DNA of 64,000 bases from Variovorax sp. PAMC26660 (GCF_014302995.1 NZ_CP060295.1:6997501-7061500); one strand, 5' to 3'. Numbered from the stretch's first letter, positions 44,454-53,642 are shown. Numbers and translations are program-made. The notes: generated from the letters alone by a model not told the origin.

Positions 44454-45242
44454 TCAGAAATTCGGTGTGCGCTTGGCAAGGAAGGCGGCAATGCCTTCGC
44501 GGTGCTCGGCGGAATCGGCGTAGTCGTAGGCAGTGGCCAGCAGGCTGTGGGCCGAAGGTGCGCCGGCCCTCAATGCGGCAAAGGTCTTCTTGTGCAGGCG
44601 CGCGGTCTGCGGCGCCAGCGTGGCAACGCGCGTGGCATGGGCCTGCACGGCGGCGATCACTTCGTTGTCGGGCAGCACATGCAGCAGAAAGCCCGCGTCG
44701 TACAGGCGCTGTGCACCATGCACGCCAGCGGCCAGAAGCATGTCGCGCGCGAGCACGTCGCCGATGGCGCCATGCACCAGCGCGGCTTCGCGTGGGGCCA
44801 TCGGAAAACCGAGCTTGGCAATCGGTGCACCGAACTTCGCGGATGCACCGGCCAGCCGGATGTCGCAGCAGCTCGCGATCTCGATGCCGGCGCCCATGCA
44901 GGCGCCCTCGATCTGCGCAATCAGCGGCAGCGGACAGTCGAGCATCGACTGCAATGCAGCCCAGACTTCGTTCTCATGGAACTCGCGCAGGCTGGGCTCT
45001 TCGAAGCGGAACGACGGGTATTCGGAGATGTCGCCGCCCGCGCAGAACGCGCCGCCCTCGCCTCGCACGACGACACAGCGCAAGCCGCTGCTGCTGTCGT
45101 CGCCGTTGCGAAGGCCGTCGAACACGACACGCAGCTCGCGCCACATCGCGCGCGTCATTGCATTCAGGCGCCCTGTGTTCGACAGCGTGACGCGCGCGAT
45201 GGCGCCCTCGCGGTGCAGCGAGATGCGACTGCCGCCCGTCAT
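44454..45242 (-). CDS. Enoyl-CoA hydratase/isomerase-family protein in the malonate operon
   Basis: 262-aa crotonase fold. Oxyanion-hole segments GEGGAFCAGGDISEYPS and IEGACMGAGIEIASCCDIRLAG are intact, including the first Glu (GIEI). The position of the second hydratase Glu reads FGAPIAKLGFP where FGxPEI is usual, so simple hydration is doubtful; an isomerase, hydrolase or decarboxylase role is possible. It is coupled to the tctC-like gene by ATGA. Confidence 0.9.
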   Translation of the reverse strand: MTGGSRISLHREGAIARVTLSNTGRLNAMTRAMWRELRVVFDGLRNGDDSSSGLRCVVVRGEGGAFCAGGDISEYPSFRFEEPSLREFHENEVWAALQSMLDCPLPLIAQIEGACMGAGIEIASCCDIRLAGASAKFGAPIAKLGFPMAPREAALVHGAIGDVLARDMLLAAGVHGAQRLYDAGFLLHVLPDNEVIAAVQAHATRVATLAPQTARLHKKTFAALRAGAPSAHSLLATAYDYADSAEHREGIAAFLAKRTPNF

Positions 45243-46231
45243 TCGATCCGGGCGCCCGAGGCCTTCACCACCGTGGCCCAGCGCTTGATTTCGGCGCTCA
45301 CGAAACTGCCATAGGCCGACCCCGTCAGCGTCGGGATTTCGGAGCCGTTCTGGGCCCAGATGGCCTTGATGTCGTCGGCCGCCAGCACCTTCTGCATCTC
45401 GCCGACGATCTGCGGCTGCACGTCGGCCGGCGTGCGCTTGGGCGCCCACAGGCCGTACCAGGTGGTCACGGTGTAGTCGGGCAGGCCGACTTCCGCGGCG
45501 CACGGCACGTCGGGGAATGCGGGGTTGCGCTTGGCGCCGGCCACCATCAGCGCCTTGATGCGGCCGCTCTTGATGTACTGGGCGGAGGAGCCAAGGCCGT
45601 CGAACATCAGGTCGACGTTGCCGGCGATCAGGTCCGCCAGCGCCGGCCCGGCACCACGGTAGGGAATGTGGGTGATGAAGGTGCCGGTCTGGATCTTGAA
45701 CAGCTCTCCGGCCAGATGGTGCGAGGTGCCCGCGCCGGCCGAACCGTAGTTCAGCTTGCCGGGATTGGCCTTGGCCAGCGCGATCAGCTCCTTGATGTTG
45801 TTGGCCGCCACGCGGCGCGGATTGACCACCACCACCTGCGGCACATTGGCCAGCAGCATCAGCGGCGCGAAGTCTTTCTCGATGTCGTAGTCGAGCTTGG
45901 GATAGACAGAAGGCGCAATGGCGTGGTGCACCGCGCCCATGAACAGCGAGTAGCCATCGGCCGATGCCTTCGAGGCCACGCTGGCACCGAGCGTGCCGCC
46001 GGCGCCGCCGCGGTTGTCGATGATGAGCGACTGGTTCGTCAGCCGCGAGAACTGGCCCGAGATCGGCCGCGCAAAGGCGTCGGTGCCGCCGCCGGCCGGG
46101 AACGGCACGACCATCGTCACCGGCTTGGTCGGCCAGCCCTGCGCGCGCGCTGCACCGCAAAGAACGGCCGCACCGGCGGCGGCCACGCGCAAGACGTCGC
46201 GGCGTTGAAAGCTTGGGTTCATGTGTCTCAT
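45239..46231 (-). CDS. Bug/TctC-family periplasmic solute-binding protein
   Basis: 330 aa with an RR-containing, Tat-like signal (FQRRDVLRVAAAGAAVLCGAARAQ). The mature part has the Bug signatures WPTKPVTMVVPFPAGGGTD, DNRGGAGG and ITHIPYRGAGPALADLIAGNVD. Bug proteins bind carboxylates for tripartite TctAB transporters or signalling; no TctAB is encoded here. In this operon malonate or a related dicarboxylate is the likely ligand. An alternative start is 46222. A 7-bp hairpin (46268-46288) lies between matA and this gene. Confidence 0.92.
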   Translation of the reverse strand: MRHMNPSFQRRDVLRVAAAGAAVLCGAARAQGWPTKPVTMVVPFPAGGGTDAFARPISGQFSRLTNQSLIIDNRGGAGGTLGASVASKASADGYSLFMGAVHHAIAPSVYPKLDYDIEKDFAPLMLLANVPQVVVVNPRRVAANNIKELIALAKANPGKLNYGSAGAGTSHHLAGELFKIQTGTFITHIPYRGAGPALADLIAGNVDLMFDGLGSSAQYIKSGRIKALMVAGAKRNPAFPDVPCAAEVGLPDYTVTTWYGLWAPKRTPADVQPQIVGEMQKVLAADDIKAIWAQNGSEIPTLTGSAYGSFVSAEIKRWATVVKASGARIE

Positions 46232-46301
46232 CTCCTGTCGTTGTGGATTTTGCCGCCCGATGCGGCCGCCGGTGTGTCTTGCACCGGCTTCTGGCGCCCT
46301 G

Positions 46302-47768
46302 TCAGCCCTTTTTAAAAAACAGGCTGTCGATATCTCCCGATACAGCCACCTTGCCGTCCGCCAGCCAGGTGCGATGTTTGTCCAGACGCTTGAGGTCGTA
46401 GAGGTAATTGACCATGAGCCCGTACGACTGCTTGTGCCCTTTGGGCGACGGGTCGCCGGCCCAGTTCAGGCGCTCGACGCGCGCGCCGTTGCCCAGGTGA
46501 AAGCGCGCGACCGGATCGGCCGGCGTGCCGTCGACCAGCGCGCGGCCCAGGTACTCGGCGGCGGCCTGCATCAGCCATTGGCGCAGCAGCGACTTGGCAT
46601 CGAAGGTGGCGGCTGCATCGACGGCTGCGAGCAGCCGCTCCGCGGTCGGCGGCAGCGAGCCGACGAGGCGGCCGATTTCGGCTTCGCGCTTTTCGTCGAG
46701 ACGCGGCAGCAGGTCGGCGGCGTTCTTCGCGAGCCAGGTGCGAAAACCCGGAATCGGCGACAGCGTGGCGAAGGTCTTCAGGCGCGGCAGTTCGTCTTGC
46801 AGGGTCTCGACCACGCGCTTGATGAGCGAGTCGCCGAAGCTCACGCCACGCAAGCCGTTCTGCGTGTTGCTGATCGAATAGAAGATCGCGGTGGTCGCCT
46901 TGGCCGGCAGCACCGGCGCGGCGGCTTCGTCGAGCAGCGGCGTGATGCCGTCGCTGATGCGATCGACCAGCGCCACTTCGACAAAGATCAACGGCTCGTT
47001 CGGCAGGCGCGGATGAAAGAAACCGTAGCAGCGGCGGTCACTGTCGTCGAGCCGGTTCTTCACGTCGGACCAGCTCTTGATGTCGTGCACGGCTTCGTAG
47101 CGGATCAGCTTCTCGATCAGCGAGGCCGGCGAATCCCAATCGATGCGGCGCAGTTCGAGGAAGGCGACGTCGAACCAGGTGGAGAACAGTTGCTCCAGCT
47201 CGGCATCGAGCGACAGCAGGCGCTTGTCGGCCTTCAGGCACGGCAGCAGGTCGGCGCGCAGATCGACCAGAAAGCGCATGCCCTCGGGCTCGACCGCGAA
47301 ACGCTGCAGCAGGCGCATGCGCGGCGACACGAGCGCGCGGCGCAGGCGCAGCTCGGCCTGCCCTTCGTCGGGCGTGCCAACGGCGGTCTGGTGCTGGTCG
47401 CGTGCGGTCTTGAGCTTTTGCGCGTCGGCGGCGAAGTGCTCGCTCATCAGCGCCCAGTAGTCGCGGCGCTCCTCGGGCTGTGCGGCAGCGTAGGCCACGG
47501 CGATGGCATGGGCGCGCCGGCCGCCTTCGACCTCGCTCACGCGCGGATCGATCACGGCTTGCAGGTCGGCCAGCACGCGACGCAGCGCGCGCGGCGATAG
47601 CGCCTCGTCGGCCTTTCGCAGCGTGACCACCAGACGCTCGGCGGTCGAACGTGCGCTGGGCTTGAGCGCATTCTTCGGCGTGCTTTTCGTGGCGCCTTCT
47701 GGCGCCACGGGCACCTTGGACTTTTCGCCAGAGCGCAGCCGCGCCTGGAACCATTCGGTCGCACTCAT
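46302..47768 (-). CDS. matA: Malonyl-CoA decarboxylase
   Basis: 488-aa MCD-family enzyme giving acetyl-CoA and CO2. It has the helical N-terminal domain and the GNAT-like catalytic domain with FFHPRLPNEPLIFVEVALVD, IFYSISNTQNGLRGVSFG and the conserved C-terminal NGARVERLNWAGDPSPKGHKQS split across the last 60 residues. Together with MatB it turns malonate into acetyl-CoA. The first 40 residues are basic and low complexity. 48 bp downstream of matR. Confidence 0.94.
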   Translation of the reverse strand: MSATEWFQARLRSGEKSKVPVAPEGATKSTPKNALKPSARSTAERLVVTLRKADEALSPRALRRVLADLQAVIDPRVSEVEGGRRAHAIAVAYAAAQPEERRDYWALMSEHFAADAQKLKTARDQHQTAVGTPDEGQAELRLRRALVSPRMRLLQRFAVEPEGMRFLVDLRADLLPCLKADKRLLSLDAELEQLFSTWFDVAFLELRRIDWDSPASLIEKLIRYEAVHDIKSWSDVKNRLDDSDRRCYGFFHPRLPNEPLIFVEVALVDRISDGITPLLDEAAAPVLPAKATTAIFYSISNTQNGLRGVSFGDSLIKRVVETLQDELPRLKTFATLSPIPGFRTWLAKNAADLLPRLDEKREAEIGRLVGSLPPTAERLLAAVDAAATFDAKSLLRQWLMQAAAEYLGRALVDGTPADPVARFHLGNGARVERLNWAGDPSPKGHKQSYGLMVNYLYDLKRLDKHRTWLADGKVAVSGDIDSLFFKKG

Positions 47769-47816
47769 CGGGTCACTCCAATGCTTGGGGTTCGGGCATG
47801 CCGCGACGATCGCGCG

Positions 47817-48485
47817 TCATGGCATCACCCTGGATTTCTGTTGCTGCATGACTTCACGCAGCGCCTCGCGCTGCCGCGTCATGTGCGTGCGCATGGCGGC
47901 ATCGGCGCCTTCGCTGTCGCGCGCCTTGAGGGCCGCAAAGATGGCCAGGTGCTCGGACAGGCTCTGGTCGAGCCGGCCCGGCGCATGCAACTGCTGCAGC
48001 CGCGCGAGCTTGAGGATCTTGCGCAGGTCGCCGATCACCTGGGCCAGCCACTTGTTGTCGGCGAGCTTGATGATCGCCTCGTGAATGATGTGGTTGGTCG
48101 CGTAGTAGTCGTTGATGCGCCGCGCCTTGGCATGGCGCACCAGGCGCTCGTGCAGCGCGTCAAGCTCATGCAGCTCCGCATCGCTCGCGTTGCGTGCCGC
48201 CTCGTAGGCACAGCGGCCTTCGAGCAAAGCGATGACGGGGAAAATTTCGTCGAGGTCACGCTCGGTCACTTCATTGACGAAGCAGCCGCGCCTTGGCTCG
48301 TGCCGCAGCAGGCCTTCGGCAGTGAGCACCTTCAGTGCTTCGCGCAGTGGCGTGCGGGAGATGGAAAGCCGCTCGCACAGGGCCGTTTCGTCCACGAAGC
48401 TGCCGGGGGCCAGCGTGCCGTCGAAGATCTGCTCGCGCAGCGTGGCGGCGACTTCGTCGTGCAGGGAGTTGGGAACCAGGCGCAT
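47817..48485 (-). CDS. matR: GntR-family (FadR/FCD subfamily) regulator of malonate genes
   Basis: 222 aa: N-terminal winged helix (LREQIFDGTLAPGSFVDETALCERLSISRTPLREALKVL) and C-terminal FCD ligand domain with metal-site histidines (HIIHEAI, SEHLAIF). Position at the head of the mat genes equals MatR, a repressor released by malonate or malonyl-CoA. A palindromic operator candidate lies about 47 nt upstream of the start. Confidence 0.9.
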   Translation of the reverse strand: MRLVPNSLHDEVAATLREQIFDGTLAPGSFVDETALCERLSISRTPLREALKVLTAEGLLRHEPRRGCFVNEVTERDLDEIFPVIALLEGRCAYEAARNASDAELHELDALHERLVRHAKARRINDYYATNHIIHEAIIKLADNKWLAQVIGDLRKILKLARLQQLHAPGRLDQSLSEHLAIFAALKARDSEGADAAMRTHMTRQREALREVMQQQKSRVMP

Positions 48486-48531
48486 GGGAATTTGAAGCGA
48501 TGACCTCGGGTGGCTCGGCGTAATTTCCTGT

Positions 48532-48545
48532 AATTACGCGTAATT
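48532..48545. promoter_or_regulatory. Candidate MatR operator (palindrome)
   Basis: Perfect 14-bp palindrome AATTACGCGTAATT in a local AT-rich island, preceded by a half-similar GTAATTTCC. It is 47-60 bp upstream of the matR ATG in an otherwise GC-rich genome, as expected for a GntR binding site over the promoter. Inferred from symmetry and position. Confidence 0.55.
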
Positions 48546-48706
48546 GTGAGGACCGCAGTCATGCAACGCAAGTGCCGAGCGGCGGTTGCTGCGCCCGGAA
48601 TTACCCTGAGAGCTTCTTCATCATCTGTTTGGGAACATGCAAGCAGCCGTCGAAGTACCGGTGCGCTGCTCTGTCGTTTGTGGCGCGTGCATTCGGAGCG
48701 CTGCTG

Positions 48707-48966
48707 TTCGGGGCGGGTGCGAATGACACCGGGTGCTCCCCTCCGCGAATGTCCCCCGCTTCGCTCCTCCTTTATTTCGCTGCGGGGAACACCCGGCGTC
48801 ATTCGCACAGGGGCACGCTGCTATTGATCTTGCGATCAACCACCGCTCTGACCGCTCACGTCGATACGGGGCTCTTTTTAGCTAAATAAAGGAGGAGCGA
48901 AGCGGGGGACATTCGCGAAAAAGAGCACCGTGTCGGCGGGAGCGACGCCCTGAACAGCAGCAGCGC
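48707..48966 (-). repeat. Double-hairpin repeat, copy 3
   Basis: Third copy, 260 bp. Hairpin A arms 48717-48741 and 48784-48808 (two mismatches); hairpin B arms 48860-48880 and 48917-48937; loops 48745-48780 and 48881-48916. Loop A is identical to the other copies; loop B differs at one base (GCTAAATAAA for GCGAAATAAA). It lies 47 nt after the lgt stop and 221 nt before matR. It fills most of the 528-bp gap; the rest is the matR promoter region (48486-48706), where I see only the palindrome. Confidence 0.92.
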
Positions 48967-49013
48967 CCAGAAGAAAAGCCGGCCTCAACACAGGCCCCGA
49001 GAAACCGACGAAC

Positions 49014-49838
49014 TCAGGCCCGAGCAGCGACAGTCTTCGTGCGGCCGAACCAGAACCACAACGCGATGCCGGCAATCACCATCGGCACGCTGAGCCACTG
49101 ACCCTGGCTCAGGCTCAATGCGCGCAGGCCGAGGAAATCGTCGGGCTCGCGGAAGTACTCGGCAAAAAAGCGCAGAGCGCCATAGCCGATCAGGAACACC
49201 GCCGCCACCTGGCCCTGCTTGCGCTCCTTGCGCGCGTAGAGCCACATGATCACGAACAGCAGCAAGCCTTCAAGCAGGAACTGATAGACCTGCGAGGGAT
49301 GGCGCGGCAGCATCGAGCCGCTTTGCGGGAACACCATGCCCCATGGCAGGTCGGGGCTGCTGAATCGGCCCCACAGCTCGCCGTTGATGAAGTTGCCCAC
49401 GCGGCCCGCGGCCAGGCCCGTCGGCACGCAGGGCGCGACGAAATCCATCACCTGCCAGAACGGCCGCGCACGCGAATGCGAGAACCAGACCATCGCACCG
49501 ATCACGCCCAGCATGCCGCCATGGAAGCTCATGCCGCCCTGCCACACGTAGAGAATTTCGAGCGGATGCGTGAGATAGAACTCGGGCTTGTAGAACAGGC
49601 AGTAGCCGAGCCGGCCACCGACGATCACGCCCATCACGCCGAGAAAAAGAATGTCCTCGATGTCCTTGCGCTGCCAGGCACCGGCACCGACGAGCGAGCG
49701 GTACGGCTCATGTCGCAGCCGGCGCGTGCCGAGAAAGTAGAACAGCGCAAAGGCGGCCAGGTAGGTCAGGCCGTACCAGTGGATGGCCACCGGCCCCAGT
49801 TGCAGGGCGATGGGATTGATCTGCGGATACATGAGCAT
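49014..49838 (-). CDS. lgt: Prolipoprotein diacylglyceryl transferase
   Basis: 274-aa inner-membrane enzyme adding diacylglycerol to lipobox cysteines. Seven TM helices and the Lgt signature [18 protein letters not shown] are visible; [12 protein letters not shown] and [11 protein letters not shown] are further conserved blocks. Start at 49838, or 49832 (MYPQINP), which is the more usual family start. Confidence 0.96.
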   Translation of the reverse strand: MLMYPQINPIALQLGPVAIHWYGLTYLAAFALFYFLGTRRLRHEPYRSLVGAGAWQRKDIEDILFLGVMGVIVGGRLGYCLFYKPEFYLTHPLEILYVWQGGMSFHGGMLGVIGAMVWFSHSRARPFWQVMDFVAPCVPTGLAAGRVGNFINGELWGRFSSPDLPWGMVFPQSGSMLPRHPSQVYQFLLEGLLLFVIMWLYARKERKQGQVAAVFLIGYGALRFFAEYFREPDDFLGLRALSLSQGQWLSVPMVIAGIALWFWFGRTKTVAARA

Positions 49839-49895
49839 CCGCGGATTGTGCCCGGCCTGAATGTCGGGGCCGGCACGGGGACATTCAGGGCAACG

Positions 49896-50165
49896 TCAGC
49901 GCCCGAACTTCCACCACACGAGCCCCGCCACCACGGCCGGCACCGCGAAGATCAGCAGGAAGATCGGCAGTTCTTCGGCCACCGAGTAGCCTGCCTTGAT
50001 CACGCCCACCGCCATGTTGATGCCGGCGCCGATGAACCACGCCGGAATGAACCATTTGGCGGCCGTGGCGAGCGCCAGCGCGGAGCCGTCGCCCATGAAG
50101 CGGCCGGCCAGAAGAAACACCACCAGCAGCACGAAGCCACCGCCCATCACCAGGATCGTGTGCAT
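49896..50165 (-). CDS. Small conserved-type membrane protein
   Basis: 89 aa with three hydrophobic helices (about residues 3-22, 38-56 and 66-85). No family recognised. It begins 6 nt after the SDR stop, so it is co-transcribed with it and possibly translationally coupled. Confidence 0.75.
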   Translation of the reverse strand: MHTILVMGGGFVLLVVFLLAGRFMGDGSALALATAAKWFIPAWFIGAGINMAVGVIKAGYSVAEELPIFLLIFAVPAVVAGLVWWKFGR

Positions 50166-50171
50166 GTCGTG

Positions 50172-50945
50172 TCAGCGGGTCGTGTAGCCACCGTTGGCGA
50201 AAATGGTCTGGCCCGTGATCCACCAGCCTTCGGTGACCAGGAAGCGCACGATGGGCGCGATGTCCTCGATGTCGGTCAGGCCCTTCTTCGAGAACTTGCT
50301 CAGCGCGGCAGCACTGCTGTGGTATTCGACGGCTTCCTTGCTTTCCTGGCCGTAGAAGAACGGCGTGTCCATGGGTCCCGGGCCGATCGCATTGACCGAG
50401 ATGCCGCGCTCGCCGAACTCCTTGGAAGCCGCGCGCGTGAAGTGCTCCACCGCAGCCTTCGAGCCCGGGTAGATCGCATAGAACGGTGTGTAGGCCGCCA
50501 GCAGCGAACTCACGATCGACACGATGCTGCCGCCTTCGGCCAAGGTGCGGCCGGCCTGCTGGATGAAGAAGAAGGCCGCCTTGGCATTGGCATCGAAGCT
50601 CTTGTCGTAGTCGGCTTCGGTGACATCGAGGATCGGCTTCTTGATGACCACGCCGGCGGTGTTGATGGCAATGTCGACCTGGCCGAAATGCTTGACGGCC
50701 TGGTCGAACAACCGGACGTTGTTCTCGACCACGGAGAGATCGCCCTGCACCAGCAGCGTGTCGGCGCCCTTGGCCTTGAGCGCGGCGGCGGTTGCCTCGG
50801 CGTCGGCGCGCGAAGCATCGCTGTTGTAGTGGATGGCGATGCCACGGGCGCCGCTGTCGACCAGTTGGTGGCCGATCAGGGCGCCGAGGTTCTTGCCGCC
50901 GCCGGCGATGACGGCGACCTTGTTCTTGAGTGTGCGTGCGGACAT
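50172..50945 (-). CDS. Short-chain dehydrogenase/reductase
   Basis: 257-aa classical SDR. Cofactor loop AVIAGGGKNLGALIGHQL (a GGGKxLG variant of TGxxxGxG), NTAGVV, catalytic Ser (IVSSLLAAY) and the YPGSK motif, then GPGPMDTPF. HYNSDASRADAE after beta2 suggests NADP(H). Divergent from a LysR gene across a 130-bp gap and probably controlled by it. Substrate unknown. Confidence 0.9.
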   Translation of the reverse strand: MSARTLKNKVAVIAGGGKNLGALIGHQLVDSGARGIAIHYNSDASRADAEATAAALKAKGADTLLVQGDLSVVENNVRLFDQAVKHFGQVDIAINTAGVVIKKPILDVTEADYDKSFDANAKAAFFFIQQAGRTLAEGGSIVSIVSSLLAAYTPFYAIYPGSKAAVEHFTRAASKEFGERGISVNAIGPGPMDTPFFYGQESKEAVEYHSSAAALSKFSKKGLTDIEDIAPIVRFLVTEGWWITGQTIFANGGYTTR

Positions 50946-51039
50946 GAATGAACTCCTGAAAAGAGATGTGGATGTGTGACTGCGAGCTGGAGTCTATTGG
51001 TCGCCGGTGCGCGGATAAATCAACGATCCAAGGCTAGAC

Positions 51040-51059
51040 TGTTCAATAAATCACGAACA
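51040..51059. promoter_or_regulatory. Candidate LysR operator between SDR and LysR genes
   Basis: Dyad TGTTC-N10-GAACA in the AT-richer part of the divergent intergenic region, 17 bp before the LysR start. Consistent with autoregulation and control of the SDR gene. Symmetry is the only evidence. Confidence 0.4.
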
Positions 51060-51075
51060 ATCAGGCAAACAGCGA

Positions 51076-51978
51076 ATGGACCGCATCGACCTTCTCCAGG
51101 TCTTCCTGCGCGTGGCCGAAACCGGCAGCTTCACGCGCGCCGCCGACCGGCTGGGCCTGCCGCGCGCGACCATCTCGACGGCCGTGCAGCAGCTCGAAAC
51201 ACGGCTGGGCTCGCGCCTGCTCCACCGGACCACGCGACGCGTCAGCCTCACCCCCGACGGCGAGGTGATGCTGGAGCGGGCCCGCGCGCTGGTGGCCGAC
51301 ATGGAAGACATCGAGCAGCAGTTCCTGCCCGCGCACGGCCACGTGAGCGGACGGCTCAAGGTCGACGTGCCGAGCCGCATCGCGCGGCGACTGATCGCGC
51401 CGGCGCTGCCGAGCTTCTTCGAGCGTTTTTCGGGCATCGAGCTTGAACTCGGCTCCAGCGACCGCGCGGTGGACCTCGTGCTCGAAGGCGTCGATTGCGC
51501 GCTGCGCGTCGGGCCCCTGGCAAGCAGCAGTCTGGTGGCGCGGCCGCTCGGGCATTTCACGCTGATCAACTGCGCGAGCCCGGCCTATCTGGCGCGGCAC
51601 GGCACGCCGCGCACGCCTGCGGATTTTCCGCAACACCTCGCGGTCAACTACGCCTCGCCGACCAGTGGCCGCGCAGCGCCGTGGGAATGGCAGCGCGATG
51701 GCGAAACACACACCTTGCGAATACCCAGCCAGGTGACGACCAACAACGCCGAAACCTACATCGCCTGCGCACTGGCCGGGCTGGGCCTGATCCAGATTCC
51801 CGCCTACGACGTGCGCGAGCATCTTGCAGCCGGCGAACTGGTCGAGGTGATGCCCGACGCGCGCGCCGAGCCGCTGCCGGTGCATCTGGTGTATCCGCAC
51901 CGGCGCAACCTGTCGCGCCGGATGCAGGCGTTCGCGGGCTGGCTCGAGACGCTGCTGGCTGACTCGCTCAGCCCTTGA
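51076..51978 (+). CDS. LysR-family transcriptional regulator
   Basis: 300 aa. N-terminal HTH FLRVAETGSFTRAADRLGLPRATISTAVQQLE and a C-terminal effector domain (VSGRLKVDVPSRIARRLIAPALPSFFE). CrgA/YafC-like subgroup by its MDRIDLLQVFLRVAETGSF opening. Divergent from the SDR operon, its probable target. Confidence 0.92.
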   Translation: MDRIDLLQVFLRVAETGSFTRAADRLGLPRATISTAVQQLETRLGSRLLHRTTRRVSLTPDGEVMLERARALVADMEDIEQQFLPAHGHVSGRLKVDVPSRIARRLIAPALPSFFERFSGIELELGSSDRAVDLVLEGVDCALRVGPLASSSLVARPLGHFTLINCASPAYLARHGTPRTPADFPQHLAVNYASPTSGRAAPWEWQRDGETHTLRIPSQVTTNNAETYIACALAGLGLIQIPAYDVREHLAAGELVEVMPDARAEPLPVHLVYPHRRNLSRRMQAFAGWLETLLADSLSP

Positions 51979-52002
51979 TCCGGCTCGCCGCGCCTTGCGC
52001 CG

Positions 52003-52551
52003 TCAGCGCGCCGTCATGTCCTTGCGGCCGTAAGGAAGACTCTTGACGAGCCTGAACTTGCCGTTGGCAAATTCGTAGAACGCGACTGTGTCCCCGCTGC
52101 CGCCCTTCGGCTGCTCGATGTTGATGTCGCCCGCGAAAACCATCAGGCGGCTGGAGCGCTTGTAGATGAGTTCCTGCCCGGCCTCGTTCCCGAACTCCGG
52201 CTTCACCGGAGACGCGCTGGAGAGCACCACCGGCAGCGCGGTGGCATGCCCCGTGGTCGCATCGATCACCGCGCCCATGTTGCATCCGTCGCTTCCGCAA
52301 CCCCAGCGCACCACGATGTAGCGACCCGCGAAGTCCGGCTTGCTCGAAGCAATCGCATTCCTGAGGCGGGTGCGGAACAGCTTGGCGAAGTCGCTGTCGA
52401 TCACCAGCGCGTGGTTCGCTCCGGTGTATGCCGCATCGGCCGGATAGTCCTTGAACTGGGGGGCCGCAGGTTGCGCCTGCACGGCCAACGCACACAGGGC
52501 CGCCGCCACCACAAAAGTGCAACGGACGAGGAAGGAGGCTGGGGTCTTCAT
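52003..52551 (-). CDS. Secreted hypothetical protein
   Basis: 182 aa with a signal peptide (FVVAAALCALAVQA, then QPA). The mature part has a Cys pair in RWGCGSDGCNMGAVID that could form a disulfide or bind a ligand. No family recognised. Convergent with the LysR gene on its left (24-bp gap). ATG 52551 precedes the signal sequence directly; the GGAAGGAGG complement upstream is absent, so initiation is not strong. Confidence 0.8.
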   Translation of the reverse strand: MKTPASFLVRCTFVVAAALCALAVQAQPAAPQFKDYPADAAYTGANHALVIDSDFAKLFRTRLRNAIASSKPDFAGRYIVVRWGCGSDGCNMGAVIDATTGHATALPVVLSSASPVKPEFGNEAGQELIYKRSSRLMVFAGDINIEQPKGGSGDTVAFYEFANGKFRLVKSLPYGRKDMTAR

Positions 52552-52603
52552 GCGATTCTTCTTCACTTCTTCGAGCGCACCGACGCGGTGCCAACGCCGC
52601 CGT

Positions 52604-53539
52604 TTATAGCTTGAGCTCGCGCACGAACGCCACGAAGCGCTCCAGCGCCGGGTTGGCGGCCCCGGCGGGCCACACGAGGCTGGTCTCGCAGACGGGAAGC
52701 GTCGGCGCACTGCGGCGCCGCGCGGCCGGCGCGAATTCCGCGGCGCGGCGGTACACCACGCCCGCGCGCCTGAACTGCGTGACGCTCTCCGGCACCCAGG
52801 CCACGCCAATGCCGCCCGACACCAGGTTGACGATGGTCTGCATCTGGATGGCCTCCTGCGAGAGCTGCGGCACCCGGCCTGCCGCGTGATAGAGCCCGAA
52901 GATCGCGTCGTGCAGCGAAGGCACGATGCGGCGCGGGAAGATCACCAGCGGCTCGGCCAGCACATCGGACAACAACAGCTTCTGTGTGCGGGCCAGCGCA
53001 TGCCGAGCCGGCAGCGCGAGCACCAGCGGCTCTTCGGACACGGCAAGCCGCGTCAGTCCCGGCGGCGCAGCGCCGGGCGAATGCAGCATCAGCCCGGCAT
53101 CGATCTCGCCGCGCGCAAAGGCTTCGAGCTGCACGTCGCCGGTGGCCTCGACCAGTTCGAGCGCCACCTCGGGGCACAGCACGCGGAACTCGCGCACCCA
53201 GGCCGGCAACTGCTCGAAGCCGACGGTCGAAACGAAGGCGATGCGCACGCGGCCCACCTGCCCCGCCGCCGCCGCACGGGCCCGCGCGGGCAGCGCCTGG
53301 GCGCGTGCCAGCAGCTCGCGCACGTCGGGCAACAGCGCCTCGCCGGCGGGCGTGAGCGCCACGCGCCTTCGGGTGCGGTCGAACAGCACCACGCCCAGCG
53401 TCTTTTCGAGCTGGGCGATGGCTTGCGTCACCGGCGGCTGCGTCATGTGCAGCCGCAACGCGGCCCGGCCGAAGTGCAGCTCTTCGGCCACTGCGACGAA
53501 CTGGCGCCAGGCCCGCAGGTCAATCATGACTTCATTCAT
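52604..53539 (-). CDS. LysR-family regulator divergent from ilvD (IlvR-like)
   Basis: 311 aa: [35 protein letters not shown], then an effector-binding domain; CbbR/IlvR-like subgroup. It is divergent from ilvD with only 103 bp between, as ilvR is in Caulobacter, so regulation of branched-chain amino acid synthesis is likely. A dyad overlaps its own start codon, which suggests autorepression. Confidence 0.9.
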   Translation of the reverse strand: MNEVMIDLRAWRQFVAVAEELHFGRAALRLHMTQPPVTQAIAQLEKTLGVVLFDRTRRRVALTPAGEALLPDVRELLARAQALPARARAAAAGQVGRVRIAFVSTVGFEQLPAWVREFRVLCPEVALELVEATGDVQLEAFARGEIDAGLMLHSPGAAPPGLTRLAVSEEPLVLALPARHALARTQKLLLSDVLAEPLVIFPRRIVPSLHDAIFGLYHAAGRVPQLSQEAIQMQTIVNLVSGGIGVAWVPESVTQFRRAGVVYRRAAEFAPAARRRSAPTLPVCETSLVWPAGAANPALERFVAFVRELKL

Positions 53540-53553
53540 ATGCCGAGCATATC
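53539..53553. promoter_or_regulatory. LTTR box ATAT-N7-ATAT overlapping the regulator start codon
   Basis: ATATGC-CGA-GCATAT is a perfect dyad of the LysR-box form (compare ATAC-N7-GTAT). It touches the start codon of the LysR gene (53537-53539) and lies about 90 bp before ilvD. A second dyad, ATTGGAACCAAT, is at 53574-53585 and may be part of the same operator or overlap the ilvD promoter. Confidence 0.5.
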
Positions 53554-53642
53554 AATCCATGCTGCAAATTGGATTGGAACCAATCAATCAGAAGTCCGAT
53601 ACTTGGCGCTCCCCTCGATCTCCCCACGACACAAGAGACACC

